A stretch of DNA of 64,000 bases from Calycina herbarum (GCA_001414485.1 LLEY01000020.1:186001-250000), one strand, 5' to 3'. Numbered from the stretch's first letter, positions 34,059 through 45,713 are shown. Made by a program: numbers and translations. Notes: a model not told the origin generated them from the sequence alone.

Positions 34059-36755
34059 CGTCTACGGTCCAGGGTTTGTAGTTTTAGAATCTCTCTCGTT
34101 ATTTAATTCCCCCAAGAAACGATCCGCTTCCGCACACTTCCAAATTCCCATTGCGTATAGGCTGATCTGTGACGATAAGTTGTCAGAAAATGTACTAGTA
34201 TTCTTTGCACTTCTCTTGGCTACCCAAAAACTTACGTTTCTAGAAGTAATTTAAAGGGAGTTGTTGTGTGTTTGGAAACCATCGCCTCCTCAACCTGGGG
34301 TTTAAATAGAAGACTTTTTACAGACATCAAGCCCAGCAAGGTGCATATCTGGGGTGAAGGCCAACAGCTTAACAGTGCTTTCCTTTGGTGAAGCTCTCAG
34401 TGTTTAGTGAGAAATAAGTATTTATGCCCTTTTCTTGACTACCACGTTTCTTCAGGTAAATATATGAGTACCATTCTACTGTCCATACAATAGCCTTTTG
34501 AATACTAGCTATACAATTTATGATGATGAATTATCGATAGATCGCAACTTACATCTTATTAATGCTGCGCACTTTCCTTGGAGGTTGATGCGTCAAATAT
34601 ACTTAGTAATCACCTGCCAATTGTACTTCCCTCGCTTTACATTTCCGCATGAACTATCACCTTGCTCCACACCAAATGCTTTGTTCCGGTCTTTTGTTTC
34701 TCCCTGCCACCAAACCGCCCATCACCATGGACTCAATTTCAACTCATTACTTCAAACCGTCGCCGGAGCACTCCCCGAAAGGTGCTTGAAATAGTCCATA
34801 ACGGGAGGGCTTTTTGAATTAATGTGGCTTTTTTAATCCTCTGAGACTAGGAGAGATTTTCGCTCTTTGAAAGATGACTTAGAAATGCGATGTGAGCCCG
34901 ATAGCACCCACCCGAACTAAATCGTAATACTTAAGAAGCGCAAAAGAAGCTCTCATTATTCCACGTACACCTTACAGTATTCATGTGAAACATTTTATCG
35001 GAAGATGCAAGAGAACAAACTTAGTTCGAAAGAGTAACCGTAATAATTAGAGGATATCATACATCTGTTATTCTGAGAATCCTCACAAGTGAACTAACTG
35101 TATTAATTTAGTTATTCAAGAACGTCTAGGGCAATATCTTCAAGTAGATACACATATGAGGATATCCGAAAGAAACGCAAGACTCTCAGTTATCTTTCTA
35201 TCCGTAAATAATATTTATTCAAATGGATTTTCTATAAGTCCAAGATAATAATTTTACTCTTGCTATGAATATTGGAATAGTATGCATGAATTCTTCTACT
35301 TTGTAAGAATATTTCCAAGTCTGATGTTTTAATTATTTTTTCTCCGCCCTCGAGAGTAATAACTTTAAATAGATATATTTAGAACAACGACTCAAAAGCT
35401 AGACTGAAGATTCTGGCACTCTAATAAGCGAGGAGAAGCGGCTACCAAACTGGAGAGCAAGTGAAAGAGCAAGAGCAAAATTGAGGAAGATATTATTAAA
35501 TTCTCGAATTTAGAAAGGTACTTTGAGGTAGTACCGAGGAGGCCTCTCTCCTAATCGTTGTTAAGAGGAATGGTGAATGAAGATCCAATACAAAAAAGCG
35601 GACCCCACCCCCTAAAACTTTATGCAATAAGAAAAGACAAAAAATGGCAAAAAGTTCGTGCCTACCCCCCGCCCGGGTTAATTAATAGGCCTTACATCTT
35701 TACTCAAGGATGTCAGTCTTGAGGTTCGGGGGTTGTCGCAAGACAAATGCTTAAGGTCGTCGATCTTAAGGCTTTTGTGGGCTGTCGCAAGACGAGGATA
35801 GAGTTTGGCGGTTTGGCGGTTTAACGATCCAACAATGTTGTTGAGGTTGGCGTTGGTTGGTCATTTTGTCGTGGATAGCTTTGGTCTTATTTAGTACTAC
35901 AAACCCAATATTGGGATTGTGGGCCATTAATTACCCACTATATGGTGATGTGTTGGCCAGAGCCTTTGTATGGGTGCTAGTAGATTCACTGAATTTTCAC
36001 TTCCACCTTGAATAGCATTACTTTGCTACTATCATTTGGCTTCGCCACAAGACAAACCCCCCTCCCCCCTCTCCACCCAAGCTCTGCACGCTCACATCTC
36101 TGGATATCACTGCAAGTTTACAACGGCCAACTCATTCTACGATAGAAGTTCTCTCTGAGATCTTTTAAACATACCTTAGTAAATACGGAAAATTTTGAGC
36201 CCCCCCCAAAGAAAGCAACATATATCTTACTTCTATATTTAGCAAGAAGAGAATTGTGATCAAACCTTGTTCGCCATAAGTATGAGGAGAAGAAGGGACA
36301 TTAGATGAGCTATTTCCCCAGTAATTGATGCTGTAGCAAGGCGCTTGTGTGTGTGCGTAACAAAAGTCCTTTCGCTACAATACCATGTCACTCTCAAGGA
36401 CTCCATAACTTTAACAGTTTGCACGAACCCAGGAGAAACCATAAGAGGGATATGTTTCCTGGACAATGCAAATTTAAATTCAGTGATTGAAGTAGCTGGT
36501 AGATGTGGAACAAATGCTAAATTTCAACAAGTACACATGCTGAGTAAGAATTGATAAATAATGGATCTCCGGCCATCTTTTCATTTCTCATAACACAATA
36601 CCCACTAGATACATATCATCCATACCTAAAACCCTCTCTAACTCCAACGCTAAGTTTCAAAACCCCATCCCAGATCACAAGCCGCCCAACCACCAAAGGA
36701 ACGCATGTGCTTGTATGTTCCTTTATCCGATGTACAACTATGTGTAATGACTGGA
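34059..36755. other. Intergenic, AT-rich from about 34.8 to 35.6 kb
   Basis: About 2.7 kb. 34800-35560 is AT-rich and stop-filled, consistent with decayed repeat. 35640-35880 has GC tracts with repeated GTCGCAAGAC strings (around 35737 and 35784). No gene supported. Confidence 0.45.
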
Positions 36756-38023
36756 TCAACCCAAATCCATTTGTTCTTCAGCGCTGATAGCCTTTTGGTC
36801 CTCAATGCTGGATTCATACCATTCTCCACGAGTCCAACCTACGATTAGGTTTCGAGCGGACTCGGTGAGGCTCTGGTAACCAGGGTTATCTTTGGGAAAG
36901 AACATTGTCATGTGCGCACCGGCTTCATCTCCAGCGTTATCATTGATCGTTTCCCTCCAATATAGCTTCGCATCGCTGCGTGGCAAATTGCAAAACGTCC
37001 GCTGGTTTCCAATCACACTCCCAACCATGCTTCCAGTTTCCTTGTTCACAGCTTTCTTGCCGAGTCGTGTATAAAGATTGGCCCAGCCAACATCCATTTC
37101 CTTATTGAGTGTGACCATACCAGAGACTCGTTTTCGGAGCTCCTCTCCTTTCATTAGACACCCCACGAATTCAAGATGTGAGCCAACCCATCCCCATCCT
37201 TCAGTGATTTTGTCCCGGTTGACAAACGCCGTGGCACCAGCTCCAGCCACTGCAGCTACACCACCTGCTGCCAGAGCCAGTTTTCCCCATTTTGCCCATG
37301 GACTTGCTGGTGCCGGCGCCGTTGGAGGAGCTGGCAAGGCCAAAGGTGTCTTCTTCGCCTTCGTTTCCGGGTTTTCCGTAGCCTTTGCAGCAGCATTTGT
37401 TCCCCATATCGCACCTGTCAATCCACTGAGCTGTGTGAGAGCAGAACTTGCAGCATTATAATGGCCTTCTGCTCCGTGAGCCACAACCCCCGGTGAGATT
37501 CCTAGATATGGGGTATCGAAAGCAAGAACGCCACGTATGTAGGGAAACATCAGGGTGTTAAGTGGCGTAGATGAATCAGGCGGTTGGATGGTAGAGCTCG
37601 TAGAGGAGAAATCGATGGGCTGATCGCTGGTCAACGAGAGGATGGTATCTGCTGCTACAATCCCACCCATACTGTGCCCGATAAGGATTACATGGACGCT
37701 GGGATCGATGGTGGGGGAAGGAGTATGAGATGTGACTTCGATATCGATGACCTTTTCCTGGAGCCTGACGGAGAAGGGTTAGCCGGTCGGTCTTTTCAAT
37801 ATCCAAACAAAGAGCCGAAGTAAATTTCGTACCAATCTCTAAACCTGGAAACGCATTCTCCTAAGTCTCCTCTGGTGTCAAAGGTTGGGTAGACAATGGT
37901 CTGGATGTTGATCTTAGGCAGCGTGGAGGTGAGGAGGTTCTGTAGATGTTTTGGGAAATCCCCAAAGGTGTTGTCATCGCCCTTGAAGCCGTGGATAAAG
38001 CACAATAGTAGCGTCTTCTTCAT
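36756..38023 (-). CDS. DUF676-type alpha/beta-hydrolase (lipase/esterase-like)
   Basis: Exons 37833..38023 and 36756..37764 join over a 68-nt intron (GTACGA...CGTCAG) to 1,200 nt, 399 residues. Start MKKTLLLCFIHGFKGDDNTF gives the oxyanion-side HGF motif of DUF676 hydrolases. After the splice the nucleophile elbow HVILIGHSMGGIVAADTIL is present (Ser about residue 95). FPYIRGVLAFDTPYLGISPG follows. A Pro/Ala/Lys-rich linker and an Ala/Gly hydrophobic segment (KLALAAGGVAAVAGAGATAF, about 225-250) interrupt the fold and could be a membrane-contacting helix. A late His lies in AHMTMFFPKDNPGY and fits the catalytic triad. Substrate unknown; membrane lipid or ester hydrolysis is inference. Confidence 0.82.
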
Positions 38024-40432
38024 GGTGGCAGATCTGCTTCTTTCATGTTTGTGAACAGAAAAGGAAGTCGGGATGTTCTTGAGCGTCTGGAGAGGAGGGG
38101 GAGGGGTCAGCTGTACGTGATGGTGATTGGTGTTGGATGCTTTTCCTCGGACCAGGATCAACATAAATCCGGAATTTGTATTATCTACATAACTGGAACA
38201 ATTGAAGTTGATTGCTTCAGATATAGAAGAAACAATTCAAATTACCCTGGAAAGTTGGAACAACGAGGCAAGCACGGACCTGGAATTTACTGCTGCTTTT
38301 ACTGCCCATCGCCCTCCCCGGGCTCTCATCTCTCTCATCCACCAGGCCACGTCTAACATCTATGATCCGAAGCCCCTAAGCTCCGAAATCCTCTTCTGAG
38401 CATCCTCGTATCCACGCAGTTTCTCTGGTTATGGGAAGGAGGAATGTTTGATGGTGTTGGTGATGACTGTGCAGACGTTCTTTTTTTCCGTCCCCGTTTT
38501 GCTTTTCTTGCGGTCGAAATTTGTTCTTTGAATTTGTCCAGTTTTTGCCTTAGTGTTTGATAATAACGTATGAGACGTTTTGATTACAATTTTCTTTCAA
38601 CTTCTCAAGTACATCGGGGCTTTTACCTTGGTGGGCTTTGGGGTTTTTGGGGGTTCTTGGGGAGTTCCAGATCCAGCCCTTTGGGAAGTTGCTTCTGAGA
38701 TTAACCACCGATCATCAGCAAAATCCAACCGTTTTTATGGAGACTGAACCCGGAGACGATTTTGATCGCTGGTAGGATGGATGTCCTTGGAACTCAACCC
38801 AAATCTCTATAATGAAATCCCTTGTCGAGTCGAATCATTCTCCTAAGAGTCTCTGCCAACGTTCCTGTATCAAAAGCTATTATTCTAGGAGGTCTAGGAC
38901 AGCAAAGTTAGTTTAACAGAATATGATATGATAAGAAGAAAGAATCAATATCCATTTTTCAAAGTCTTCTCGAAGCCTCATCCTTTCGTTCGATCTTTTT
39001 TAAACTCTTAGTTAAGATCTTTTCTTAGATGTACAATAGGGACTCTTACATGATAGTTCGTCGGCAGTGCCCAGCACCGGATCCTCTGATGCGTGGGACG
39101 TTTGTCACTAGTGGTGAACCTCTCAGTTGATTTACTGCGGTTTCTCTGTTTCTCTTTTGAATTACAATAATCTATTCGAAAACAGCAAAAGCCTAGGCGG
39201 TTCACGATCCCTAATCCTTTGTTTTTATAACTTTATCTTCTGGTTGTCCTCATAAACCTAACAAGCAAGCTCGTCCACCCTGAGACAATCGAGAATAAAT
39301 CATACAGGACAAGGCAATTGATCCAGCGTTCCCTTGGCCCATAACGGCTGGAACTCCCCCTCTAGCCACCTACACCATCACTCAAATTATATCGCTGTAA
39401 AACAAGGGGTTGAAGTGTTTTGGTGTCAGTCTCATATGTATCTACTGATGAGAAAGCAAACCAACTAGATGGATGGGAATGCATCATCAAGCAATCAACT
39501 AGTCATCCAGCGCTTCGCTTATCAGCCTTTAATTCTACTTCAATCATCCTTGAGGATTATCCACGTGTTCTTATACAAAACTCTGCAGCTTCTAGCATTC
39601 CCAACAATTAACCTGTCGGGGTTCTCTTTTTACGAACAGGGAGCAGACATCCAATTTTTTCAGCGCCGAATATTTATAGACTTTGTGTGATAAAGAGTGG
39701 GTTAATTATTGCAGCTTTACCAAAAAATATGGTATTGCCAAGCCGTTGACGCGTGAAGGAACAGGAAAATCTATCTATCAATCCACGTCACCCCAGAGGC
39801 GTAGTTGCGTCGAGCTCCTTTGAAGCTTTCTTCGTTCCTCGCCATGATCACCCAGTGAGGATAGGCGATAATTGGCTTAAAGCAACGGGGGTCAACGCAC
39901 GTCCCTAAAAAAATACGCGTATCAACCCTTTTGGGAATATTTCAAAATACTATGACACGCTACCGTACCCAGCTCGCCTCCTGGCTGGTTAGTTGTAAAT
40001 GGAGCCCTTATAATTAGCTACTCACCGCTGTCTGATTTGTTGATTCGTTCCTTCTGCCTGGCACAGCACCGTATTCAACTACGCTTTTTGCTTTGGCGCC
40101 GTATCGTATTCCTCAAGTAGATGTTCTGCGGATTGCTGTTTCTAAGTTACTCGGCGAATATGAGATTAAGTCGTCTCTATATATGGTTGCTAGTGCCCAT
40201 ATTACTGCTATCCAACATCGTTCTGTGTTTCTCAGAAGACATACTCGTATCTCCATTTTTCCGACTTTTCTTTTGGCTCTATCTTGCCTTTTTCCCTCCT
40301 ACTTTACTCTCTTTTCATCCCCGGATTCCATCCAACAGTTATTTCCAGAGATTTTTATTCTATCTGCACATTCGTCGCCTTCAAACCCTCGGCCTCAATC
40401 GAATCAAGCTTGCTAAGCACCACAACACCAAA
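38024..40432. other. Intergenic
   Basis: About 2.4 kb between divergent starts (DUF676 gene minus, RTA1-like gene plus). Short overlapping frames only. The last 340 bp (40093-40432) are pyrimidine-rich and probably contain the leader of the RTA1-like gene. Confidence 0.45.
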
Positions 40433-41321
40433 ATGGCGGTCCTTCAGCCCTACAAAGGAACTTACTACCTCTGGGCATATCTTCCATCGACAGCAGCCTC
40501 TATAACATTCCTCCTCCTCTTCCTCATCGCCACTGTATTGAACTTTTGGAATATATTCAAACGTCGCAGCTGGTTCTGTCTCCCCTTTGCAATTGGATGT
40601 CTTTGTAAGTTTCACTCTCCATTCAACCTCAAAAGTCGGACTCTAATCCTACCAAGGCGAAGTTTTAGGCTACGTAGCTCGAGCTGTAGCATACAACAAA
40701 ACCGATGACCTCGGTATTTTCATCATCCAATCGACCCTCCTCGTCATAGCACCTGCCTTCTACGCTGCCTCGATTTACATGACCCTCAGTCGAATCATCA
40801 GATGTGTCAAAGGGGAGCATCTCTCCATCGTCCGCGCTAAATGGCTCACGAGAATATTCGTCATCGGGGATTTGCTGTCGTTGTCTGTACAAGGTGGTGG
40901 AGCAGGATTGACTAATCCATCGCTGGTCAAATTCGGAGAGAAGTTGATTATTGCAGGGCTGTTCATTCAGCTCGTTTTGCTGGGGCTATTCTTCGCCACG
41001 GCGGTTGTTTTTGACAGGAGGTTGAGAGAGCGACCAACGAGGGAATCCTACACTACCAATGCCCCGTGGAGGCAGACGCTTTATATGATCTATGCTGTTA
41101 GCGCTTTGATATTTGCTCGATCGATTTTCCGGGTTGTGGAGTATATTCAAGGCCATAATGGCTATACCCTGACACATGAGTGGACACTCTATGTGTTTGA
41201 TGGAGTATTGATGCTTGTTGTTTCTGTTGCCTTTTGGTTTTGGTATCCGGGGTACATTCAACAAACCAAAGAAGACTCGGATACAGTAGAACTGGGCACT
41301 AGCAGGGGGTCTCAAGAATGA
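40433..41321 (+). CDS. RTA1-like seven-helix membrane protein
   Basis: RTA1 family proteins (lipid-translocating exporter family, e.g. Rsb1, Rta1) sit in the plasma membrane with seven helices and are linked to lipid, sterol-drug and 7-aminocholesterol responses. Exons 40433..40604 and 40669..41321 join over a 64-nt intron (GTAAGT...TTTTAG) to 825 nt, 274 residues. Start MAVLQPYKGTYYLWAYLPS gives the family's N-terminus before helix 1. Other hallmarks are GCLCYVARAVAYNKTDD, IQSTLLVIAPAFYAASIYM, FVIGDLLSLSVQGGGAGL, FRVVEYIQGHNGY and WTLYVFDGVLML. An ATG-rich upstream frame from 40121 is probably leader. It is 366 bp upstream of a Zn2Cys6 regulator in the same orientation. Confidence 0.9.
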
Positions 41322-41687
41322 TTTTGCCGAACTGGAGAGGAATTACTATTGTTTGTTTTCGTTTTAGATTGGCATGGGGATTAGAATTTGCATGGGGCAG
41401 AGGATTGTTTTAATATTATATTTCAATGTCTTACGCAGCCTCAATACTTGAACCTAGCTAATGGGTGCCTAAACGACCATTTTTGTGGGTCTTGGCTTAC
41501 CTCCCTTGTTCTTAGCACGAGTACTTGACGTCAAGCCTCGAACTTTTGGTTGAGTTTATTGTTTCCCACTTCAACACCAAGGCTTGAAGATATAGAGAAG
41601 AAATAGCTGCTTTAGTTTTGTCAGAGTGCTTTCTCTCTCTCAAACAGACTTGAATCCCGCAATTGCCCGTTCTAATTACCCCGCATC
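41322..41687. other. Intergenic between RTA1-like gene and TF gene
   Basis: A 366-bp region containing the 3' UTR of one gene and the promoter of the next. Nothing else seen. Confidence 0.5.
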
Positions 41688-43201
41688 ATGATCCGTAGGA
41701 GCCACAAGAAATCAAAGCAAGGTTGTGCAGAGTGCAAACGGAGCCACAAAAGGGTTTGTCTTACATCTTTATATATTAATATCTACCTGTATCACGAGAT
41801 TTCAATGCTGATTTTGATCCCCCCTAGTGCGATGAAAACCGAACACCTGGTTGCATCAACTGTGCAGTGGCCAATAAAGAATGCAGCTTTACTCGAAATG
41901 TCAGTAGTCAGAATCCCGGCGAGAGAGACTTCGTTATGTATACTGGCCCCGATGAAGTCTCCCGGTCTCGAAGTTTTCGTCCACCTATCGTTTCTCAGAC
42001 TTCCAATTCGAGCCCCCAGCCATCAATACCAACATCAACACCCACACCTCTCCCCGTTGTCAACCTCCTACATCTGGAATTGTTTCAGAATTTCACTGAG
42101 AGTTTTGCAACGCGCCCATCCAAGGAATTATGGCTCGAAACGATTCTTCGCGTAAGTTTATTCGTCTCCCAGCTCCTTTCTCCCACTCTTGGATCTCTGG
42201 GGTCCTGTCCTTTCTCGCTGTTTTCTCAATAGGTGTTTTGAGCATTCAACATTCGAACACTAAATGTCATTCTAGTACACATTTTCGTATGAGTACCTGA
42301 TGTATGAAGTGCTAGCCGTGTCAGCCTTTCATCTCAGCTTGATGAAACCTTCCAAGGCCGCCATCTACCTCTCCGAATCGAGCGCATTACAGGCAAAAGC
42401 CGTGAGTACCCAATTTTTCTTGGTGAACCTGGAGTAAAGAGATTCTTGAAGTTTCTGTTACTTTTACTACTATCTCAAATATCCCCAAACAAGTTTACTG
42501 ACCTCGAGATTCTGTAGATCTCACTCTTTACTTCTTCCACTCCCACAGTCAACGAAGATAACCTGCTCCCTGCTTTCTTGTTCTCCGCCATCCTGGGCTT
42601 GCATTACTTCTGTGAGACCTTCAGACAACCTAGTCCCGACCTCGACACATTTCTTGATCGCCTAGTACAATCAATCCGACTTCTAAGAGGTGTTCACGTC
42701 TTGATTGGGGACAAATGGGAATACATAAGAAATTCCGATCTCAAAGTTGTGTTATCCGAAGAAGGGCCAGTCGTGGATCGTGATGACGATATAAGTCATG
42801 CCTTCGAAGACCTGCGCACCACCTTCACTGAATCCAAAACCCTTTCTCCGGTCGAATCAAAGGCATATCTTGAAGCCATATCACGCTTGCTTTGGTTGTA
42901 TAACTCACAACCACCTATTGGCTCTGGAACTAGTACTTCGGCGGACTCAAATGGAAGAATGGTCACTGCTTGGCCAATCACCCTTACAGCAGACTACACG
43001 GAGTTGCTCAATGCGAGAAAACCAGAAGCTTTGATTTTGATGGCGTATTTCTCAATTTTGTTGCACACGACGAGGTCTTTTTGGGCCGTGGGTGAAGCAG
43101 GAAGCTATTTGCTTGCTGCAATTGAGGAGTATTTGGGCCAAGAGTGGGCTGAGTCGCTTGCTGTGCCGAAAAGGATGGTGGGCCCGCCACAGGAGTTTTG
43201 A
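41688..43201 (+). CDS. Zn2Cys6 transcription factor, Upc2-like layout
   Basis: Exons 41688..41753, 41828..42151, 42276..42401, 42518..43201 total 1,200 nt, 399 residues; all joins are phase 0 with canonical sites (GTTTGT/GTAAGT/GTGAGT donors). The binuclear cluster begins at residue 13 and fits CX2CX6CX6CX2CX6C: CAECKRSHKR joined by splicing to CDENRPGCINCAVANKEC. A basic KSKQG start precedes it. A Ser/Pro/Thr-rich linker follows, then a helical region starting LHLELFQNFTE and YEYLMYEVLAVSAFHLS, the layout of sterol-uptake-control (Upc2/Ecm22-like) and related fungal C6 regulators. The unusually N-terminal zinc cluster and short length fit that group. Targets unknown; its proximity to the RTA1-like gene is suggestive only. 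Confidence 0.88.
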
Positions 43202-43822
43202 TTCTCTTCCATGGATTTATTGATCGGGGTAAGGGTAGATGGAGTAAACTTGAACAGGTTTGAGATTTTCAATAATACGGGATTCTCGTGAATACACTTT
43301 TTTTTTTTGCAAATGACAGTTATCAATATCTGGCAAGCCCGAATTTCTAACATAATAGAATTGATTTTGAATTGCAAATAGAAAGTTCATCCGCCTGAAG
43401 GAATTCCCCTAAACTTTGGGGAGAGTGAAATTGCGAATTGGTGTTTTACGATGACCAAACCTCTCTTGATTATCAATTTGCAAAAGAAACCTGAGTATCT
43501 TATTCGTACAATCTATTCAATCAAGTCTGAATTACTCCAAAACAGCAAAGTATCTACGAATGAAATGTAGGTGGCTAATCGCACCGCGGACAAGAACATT
43601 ATCCTTGGAGAATGAAGGAGAGTTGAAGATCTGTACCTCGTAATTTTTTTGAATGCATGTAAACAAGAAGATAACGACCTAAACTCCTGAGCTCACTGGT
43701 AACCGTATCAGCAAGCCAGCAAGCCAGCAGGGAAGGGATACATAAATAACAAATGGCAGAAATTCAAAGGACCTGGGTGAAATTTCAAAAGGGTAAAAAT
43801 ATTAATATTGCGAAAAGCTGTA
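43202..43822. other. Intergenic
   Basis: A 621-bp stretch from the TF 3' flank to the transposon. AT-leaning, no gene. Confidence 0.5.
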
Positions 43823-43874
43823 ACGTGATCCATCACCGAGCTGCGCACATCACCGAGCTGCGCACTTTTACCGA
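43823..43874 (+). repeat. Left TIR of Fot1/pogo element
   Basis: 52-bp TIR. It contains two adjacent copies of a 17-mer (43832..43848 and 43849..43865, core ATCACCGAGCTGCGCAC), a likely transposase-binding repeat. Confidence 0.93.
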
Positions 43875-43926
43875 CTTCTACTACTTCAAAATATAATAAA
43901 TCAACTATAACAATAGATAAAACTTA

Positions 43927-44860
43927 TTACTCTTCGGATTCTAATAAGCTAGATATATCTATAAGTTCTTGACAAGTTCGTGTATTATGACTAGTCTTTC
44001 TGCAAGTACTACAACGTTGCGCAGTCGAAATCCCTTCCTTACGATTTACCCTTCTAAAGCGCTTGTCGCGTCGTATCTGCTTATTTACTTCGTCTTAAGC
44101 TATAATATCGTGTACATCCTCTATAGTAAGTGTACCTCCTTAACAGATACGATTCTTTTTAGCTCTGCGACGCTTGGAAAGTGCCTTATTTGCCGCTTGA
44201 AGTGTACGTAGCTCGGCATTGACAAGAGTTAATTCATAAGCTAAACGCTCTATACCTTGCTGTCGCCTATTCTCAATTGCCTGGTTGAACTGCCTTACTC
44301 TTGCTACGTCGATTAGCACGAGTAACAACTATTCTAGGACAGATTTGACCTATTATAAAGCCGGTCTCGTCGAAGTTATAGAAATCGCTATCCACTACAC
44401 CATATTTTGCCCGTATATTCTCTACTAGTCGAAACCACGTGCTAATTAACTTAGGATCTTCGCATAAGGCTCTTTAAAAGTCGTAAACGTGATTGAAACG
44501 CGTCTTTAGCTCTAGTCGTCGAACTACGAATTGTTTTGCTTAGCGCTTTCCGACGCGTTTTGCTCCGCGTACCTCGAGGAGGTAATTCGCTATATCTTCT
44601 ATATTAACTAGCCGAGGCGAAAACCTTCTAGAATCTTGATCGAATATATGTCGAATAATTGTTTCCTCTTCTAATTTCGTTAGCTTTAAACAATTGGGTT
44701 TAGTATTGCTACGAGAAGGTCGGCCGTTTATTCTAAGACGAAGAGTAGATTTAGGAACTTTGTAGATTTTTATAGCGTTTCTACGGCTTAATTTTTGTTT
44801 AGATGTTCGAATAGCTTTAATAGCTAATATAATTCGTGCTTCTTGAGTTTGGACTTGTAT
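43927..44860 (-). pseudogene. Transposase remnant (Fot1/pogo), deleted and interrupted
   Basis: Reading the minus strand from about 44860: a TQEARIILAIKAIRTSKQK-type Psq helix-turn-helix start and NGRPSRSN, then a frame interrupted by TAA codons (about 44547 and 44475) where the family has Trp and a Gln/Arg-type residue. The changes fit C:G to T:A mutation. It then reaches FYNFDETGF at about 44380. Shortly after (about 44330) the sequence jumps to the C-terminal tail, which has further stops and ends at 43927. The DDE core between is absent. Confidence 0.8.
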
Positions 44861-44903
44861 TGTAGAAGAAGAAAACGCGTGTTAAAGTAGTAGGGTAGTA
44901 AAT

Positions 44904-44955
44904 TCGGTAAAAGTGCGCAGCTCGGTGATGTGCGCAGCTCGGTGATGGATCACGT
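44904..44955 (-). repeat. Right TIR of Fot1/pogo element
   Basis: Exact reverse complement of the left TIR, including both 17-mers. Confidence 0.93.
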
Positions 44956-45213
44956 TATATTAAAAGCGTTATATTTAATTATTCGGATTATTCCAAGCTC
45001 CGCTTCACCGCACCACCTCAGCCCCATAAAACTACCTACCCCCTACCCTCCTCAAATCCTCAATTCCAAGATTCCAAATAAAGCACCGCCTCCTAATTCA
45101 TTTATCCAATCTAATACTCACAAATCCTCGTAGCTTACTAGGTAGGTAGGTAGTTAACTCACACCAAAGGCAAGGGAGCTCACGGTGCTGCGCATTCATG
45201 TTAGGAAAAGTTC
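44956..45213. other. Spacer between two transposons
   Basis: About 260 bp of C/A-rich to mixed sequence with a small AGGT tetranucleotide run (45142-45153). No gene. Confidence 0.4.
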
Positions 45214-45713
45214 CAGTGTGAGAAATGAGTAGAGTAGAGTAGAGTAGTGACTACTACTCTACTCTACTTAAGGGGTTCTTAGTACTACTCTACTCTACTC
45301 AATACTACTTAAGTACTACTCAAGTAGTACTCAAGTAGTACAGTCCGTCTTAGACCGATCTGGACCGAGGCCTCGGAGGCTCGGACAAAGCTCTACTATA
45401 ATATTTCCGGTCTATCAGAGTACTTTGATGAAAATATTTCAAAATTCCTCTATTAAGAAAAGGGAATAAGAGATAAGCTAAACGATTTAGTTTTTTAAAA
45501 AGGTAGTCTTTCTTATTACTTAGTACTTGTATTTTCGTATACTTATATATTTACTATAGAATACTTCTATTTATAGACTACTCGAGTAGTACTCGAGTAG
45601 TCTCAAGTAACTACTCTACTCTACTCAACCGACTTGCTACTCATACTCTACTCTACTCTACTTAAGTAGTACTCGAGTAATAATGAGTAGTAGAGTATTT
45701 TGTTCTCACACTG
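45214..45713. mobile_element. hAT-like MITE with CTACT/GAGTAG subterminal repeats
   Basis: 500-bp unit bounded by CAGTGTGAGAA and its exact inverse TTCTCACACTG. CAGTG-type ends are characteristic of hAT elements. Both subterminal regions are packed with GAGTAG/CTACTC repeats in both orientations plus AGTACT and CTCGAG palindromes, so the ends can fold extensively. The centre (45400-45560) is AT-rich and non-coding. Flanks carry AGGAAAAG (45202..45209 approximately) and AGGAAAAC (45714..45721), a 7/8 match to an 8-bp duplication; about 4 extra bases sit before the left TIR, so the target duplication is imperfect. Confidence 0.72.

Larger units (their letters stand above)
43823..44955 (-). mobile_element. 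Internally deleted Fot1/pogo-type DNA transposon
   Basis: 1,133-bp element with perfect 52-bp terminal inverted repeats, flanked by TA on both sides (43821-43822 and 44956-44957), the target duplication of Tc1/mariner-superfamily elements. The minus-strand interior encodes pieces of a Fot1/pogo transposase: an N-terminal helix-turn-helix/CENP-B-like part, the region ending in FYNFDETGFIIG (first catalytic Asp region), then directly the C-terminal tail with RRRAKKNRI and a CX2CX4HX4C-like knuckle. The catalytic middle is missing and stops are present, so it is non-autonomous. Perfect TIRs suggest recent mobilisation in trans. Confidence 0.88.

Noticed and set aside
40121..40432. Upstream part of a longer frame overlapping the RTA1-like start
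   Set aside because: It is in a different frame from the RTA1-like protein and reflects a pyrimidine-rich leader. The protein start at 40433 matches the family.
44140..44328. 62-codon minus-strand frame as an independent small gene
   Set aside because: It is the C-terminal tail of the Fot1/pogo transposase remnant inside the TIR-bounded element.
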